The translations under genes were made by a program, and so were the position numbers. A stretch of 6,636 nucleotides of DNA from an uncultured Clostridium sp. (GTDB lineage Bacteria > Bacillota > Clostridia > Peptostreptococcales > Peptostreptococcaceae): the NCBI GenBank assembly GCA_900539645.1, contig UQCY01000099.1, positions 1 to 6,636 of the forward strand, written 5' to 3'. The notes below the pieces were generated by a model, which had not been told where the DNA came from, ran no database searches, and saw only the letters and a program-made list of their open reading frames with translations. Positions 6,557 to 6,636 of this stretch are shown here, in pieces. The stretch's first letter is position 1. Every line of letters starts with the position of its first letter.

Positions 6557-6613
6557 AATAAATTCTCCTACCTCTATTTTACGCTCTGTTAACTTATTTA
6601 GTATTGAATCTCG

Positions 6614-6626
6614 ACCCCGGTAGGGT
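6614..6626. repeat. Short GC-rich inverted repeat in the mutase leader
   Basis: ACCC-CGGTA-GGGT forms a 4-bp stem with a 5-base loop inside an unusually GC-rich patch (6612-6626) of an otherwise AT-rich window. It lies about 60 bases upstream of the mutase ATG and 10 bases from the window edge. It could be part of a structured leader, an operator, or the end of an upstream element; the sequence beyond the edge is not visible. Confidence 0.3.
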
Positions 6627-6636
6627 TTACAATGAT

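Noticed and set aside
6598..6630. The GC-rich edge sequence as the end of a tRNA or a T-box leader.
   Set aside because: It has neither the T-arm GGTTCGAATCC pattern with a matching acceptor stem nor the T-box AGGGTGGTACCGCG signature; only a loose resemblance in GGGTCGAGATTC.

Overview
The window is very AT-rich. Its coding sequences rely heavily on ATA, AGA and TTA codons, and most have strong AGGAGG-type ribosome binding sites. TopB is of the Firmicutes type. Together these point to a low-GC anaerobic Firmicute in the Clostridia, most likely near Peptostreptococcaceae. That placement is inferred from composition and protein style, not from a database match. Every gene I can support lies on the minus strand, so the window is best read from right to left.

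Reading in the direction of transcription: at 6556-5063 is a complete phosphoglucomutase/phosphomannomutase-family sugar-phosphate mutase. It is followed by an unusually elaborate nested hairpin (5017-4950) ending in a T-run, which I read as its terminator. At 4813-4439 is a short secreted or surface protein of unknown function. A candidate extended -10 promoter lies in front of it and a good intrinsic terminator (4392-4352) behind it, so it is probably monocistronic. A gene-poor AT-rich stretch follows, with a candidate TATAAT box and a Shine-Dalgarno-like sequence placed in front of an ATG-TAA start-stop. It leads into a small two-helix membrane protein (4077-3886).

The left half looks like a run of co-directional genes. 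DNA topoisomerase III, topB (3718-1598), is followed after 27 bases by a six-helix DUF2238/YjdF-like membrane protein (1570-992). After a 101-base gap comes a membrane-anchored SurA/parvulin-type peptidyl-prolyl isomerase, which runs off the left edge (890 to before 1). topB and the DUF2238 gene are close enough to share a transcript. The isomerase may be part of the same unit or have its own promoter in the gap.

This looks like ordinary chromosomal housekeeping sequence. I see no mobile element, CRISPR array, tRNA, rRNA or defence cassette, and no clear sign of an undescribed multi-gene system. The items most worth a second look are the nested hairpin at 4950-5017, whose wobble pairs favour the minus-strand RNA; the start-stop codon pair upstream of the small membrane protein; and the orphan secreted protein. 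For the DUF2238 protein and the secreted protein, ribosome binding sites place the start downstream of the longest possible reading frame.
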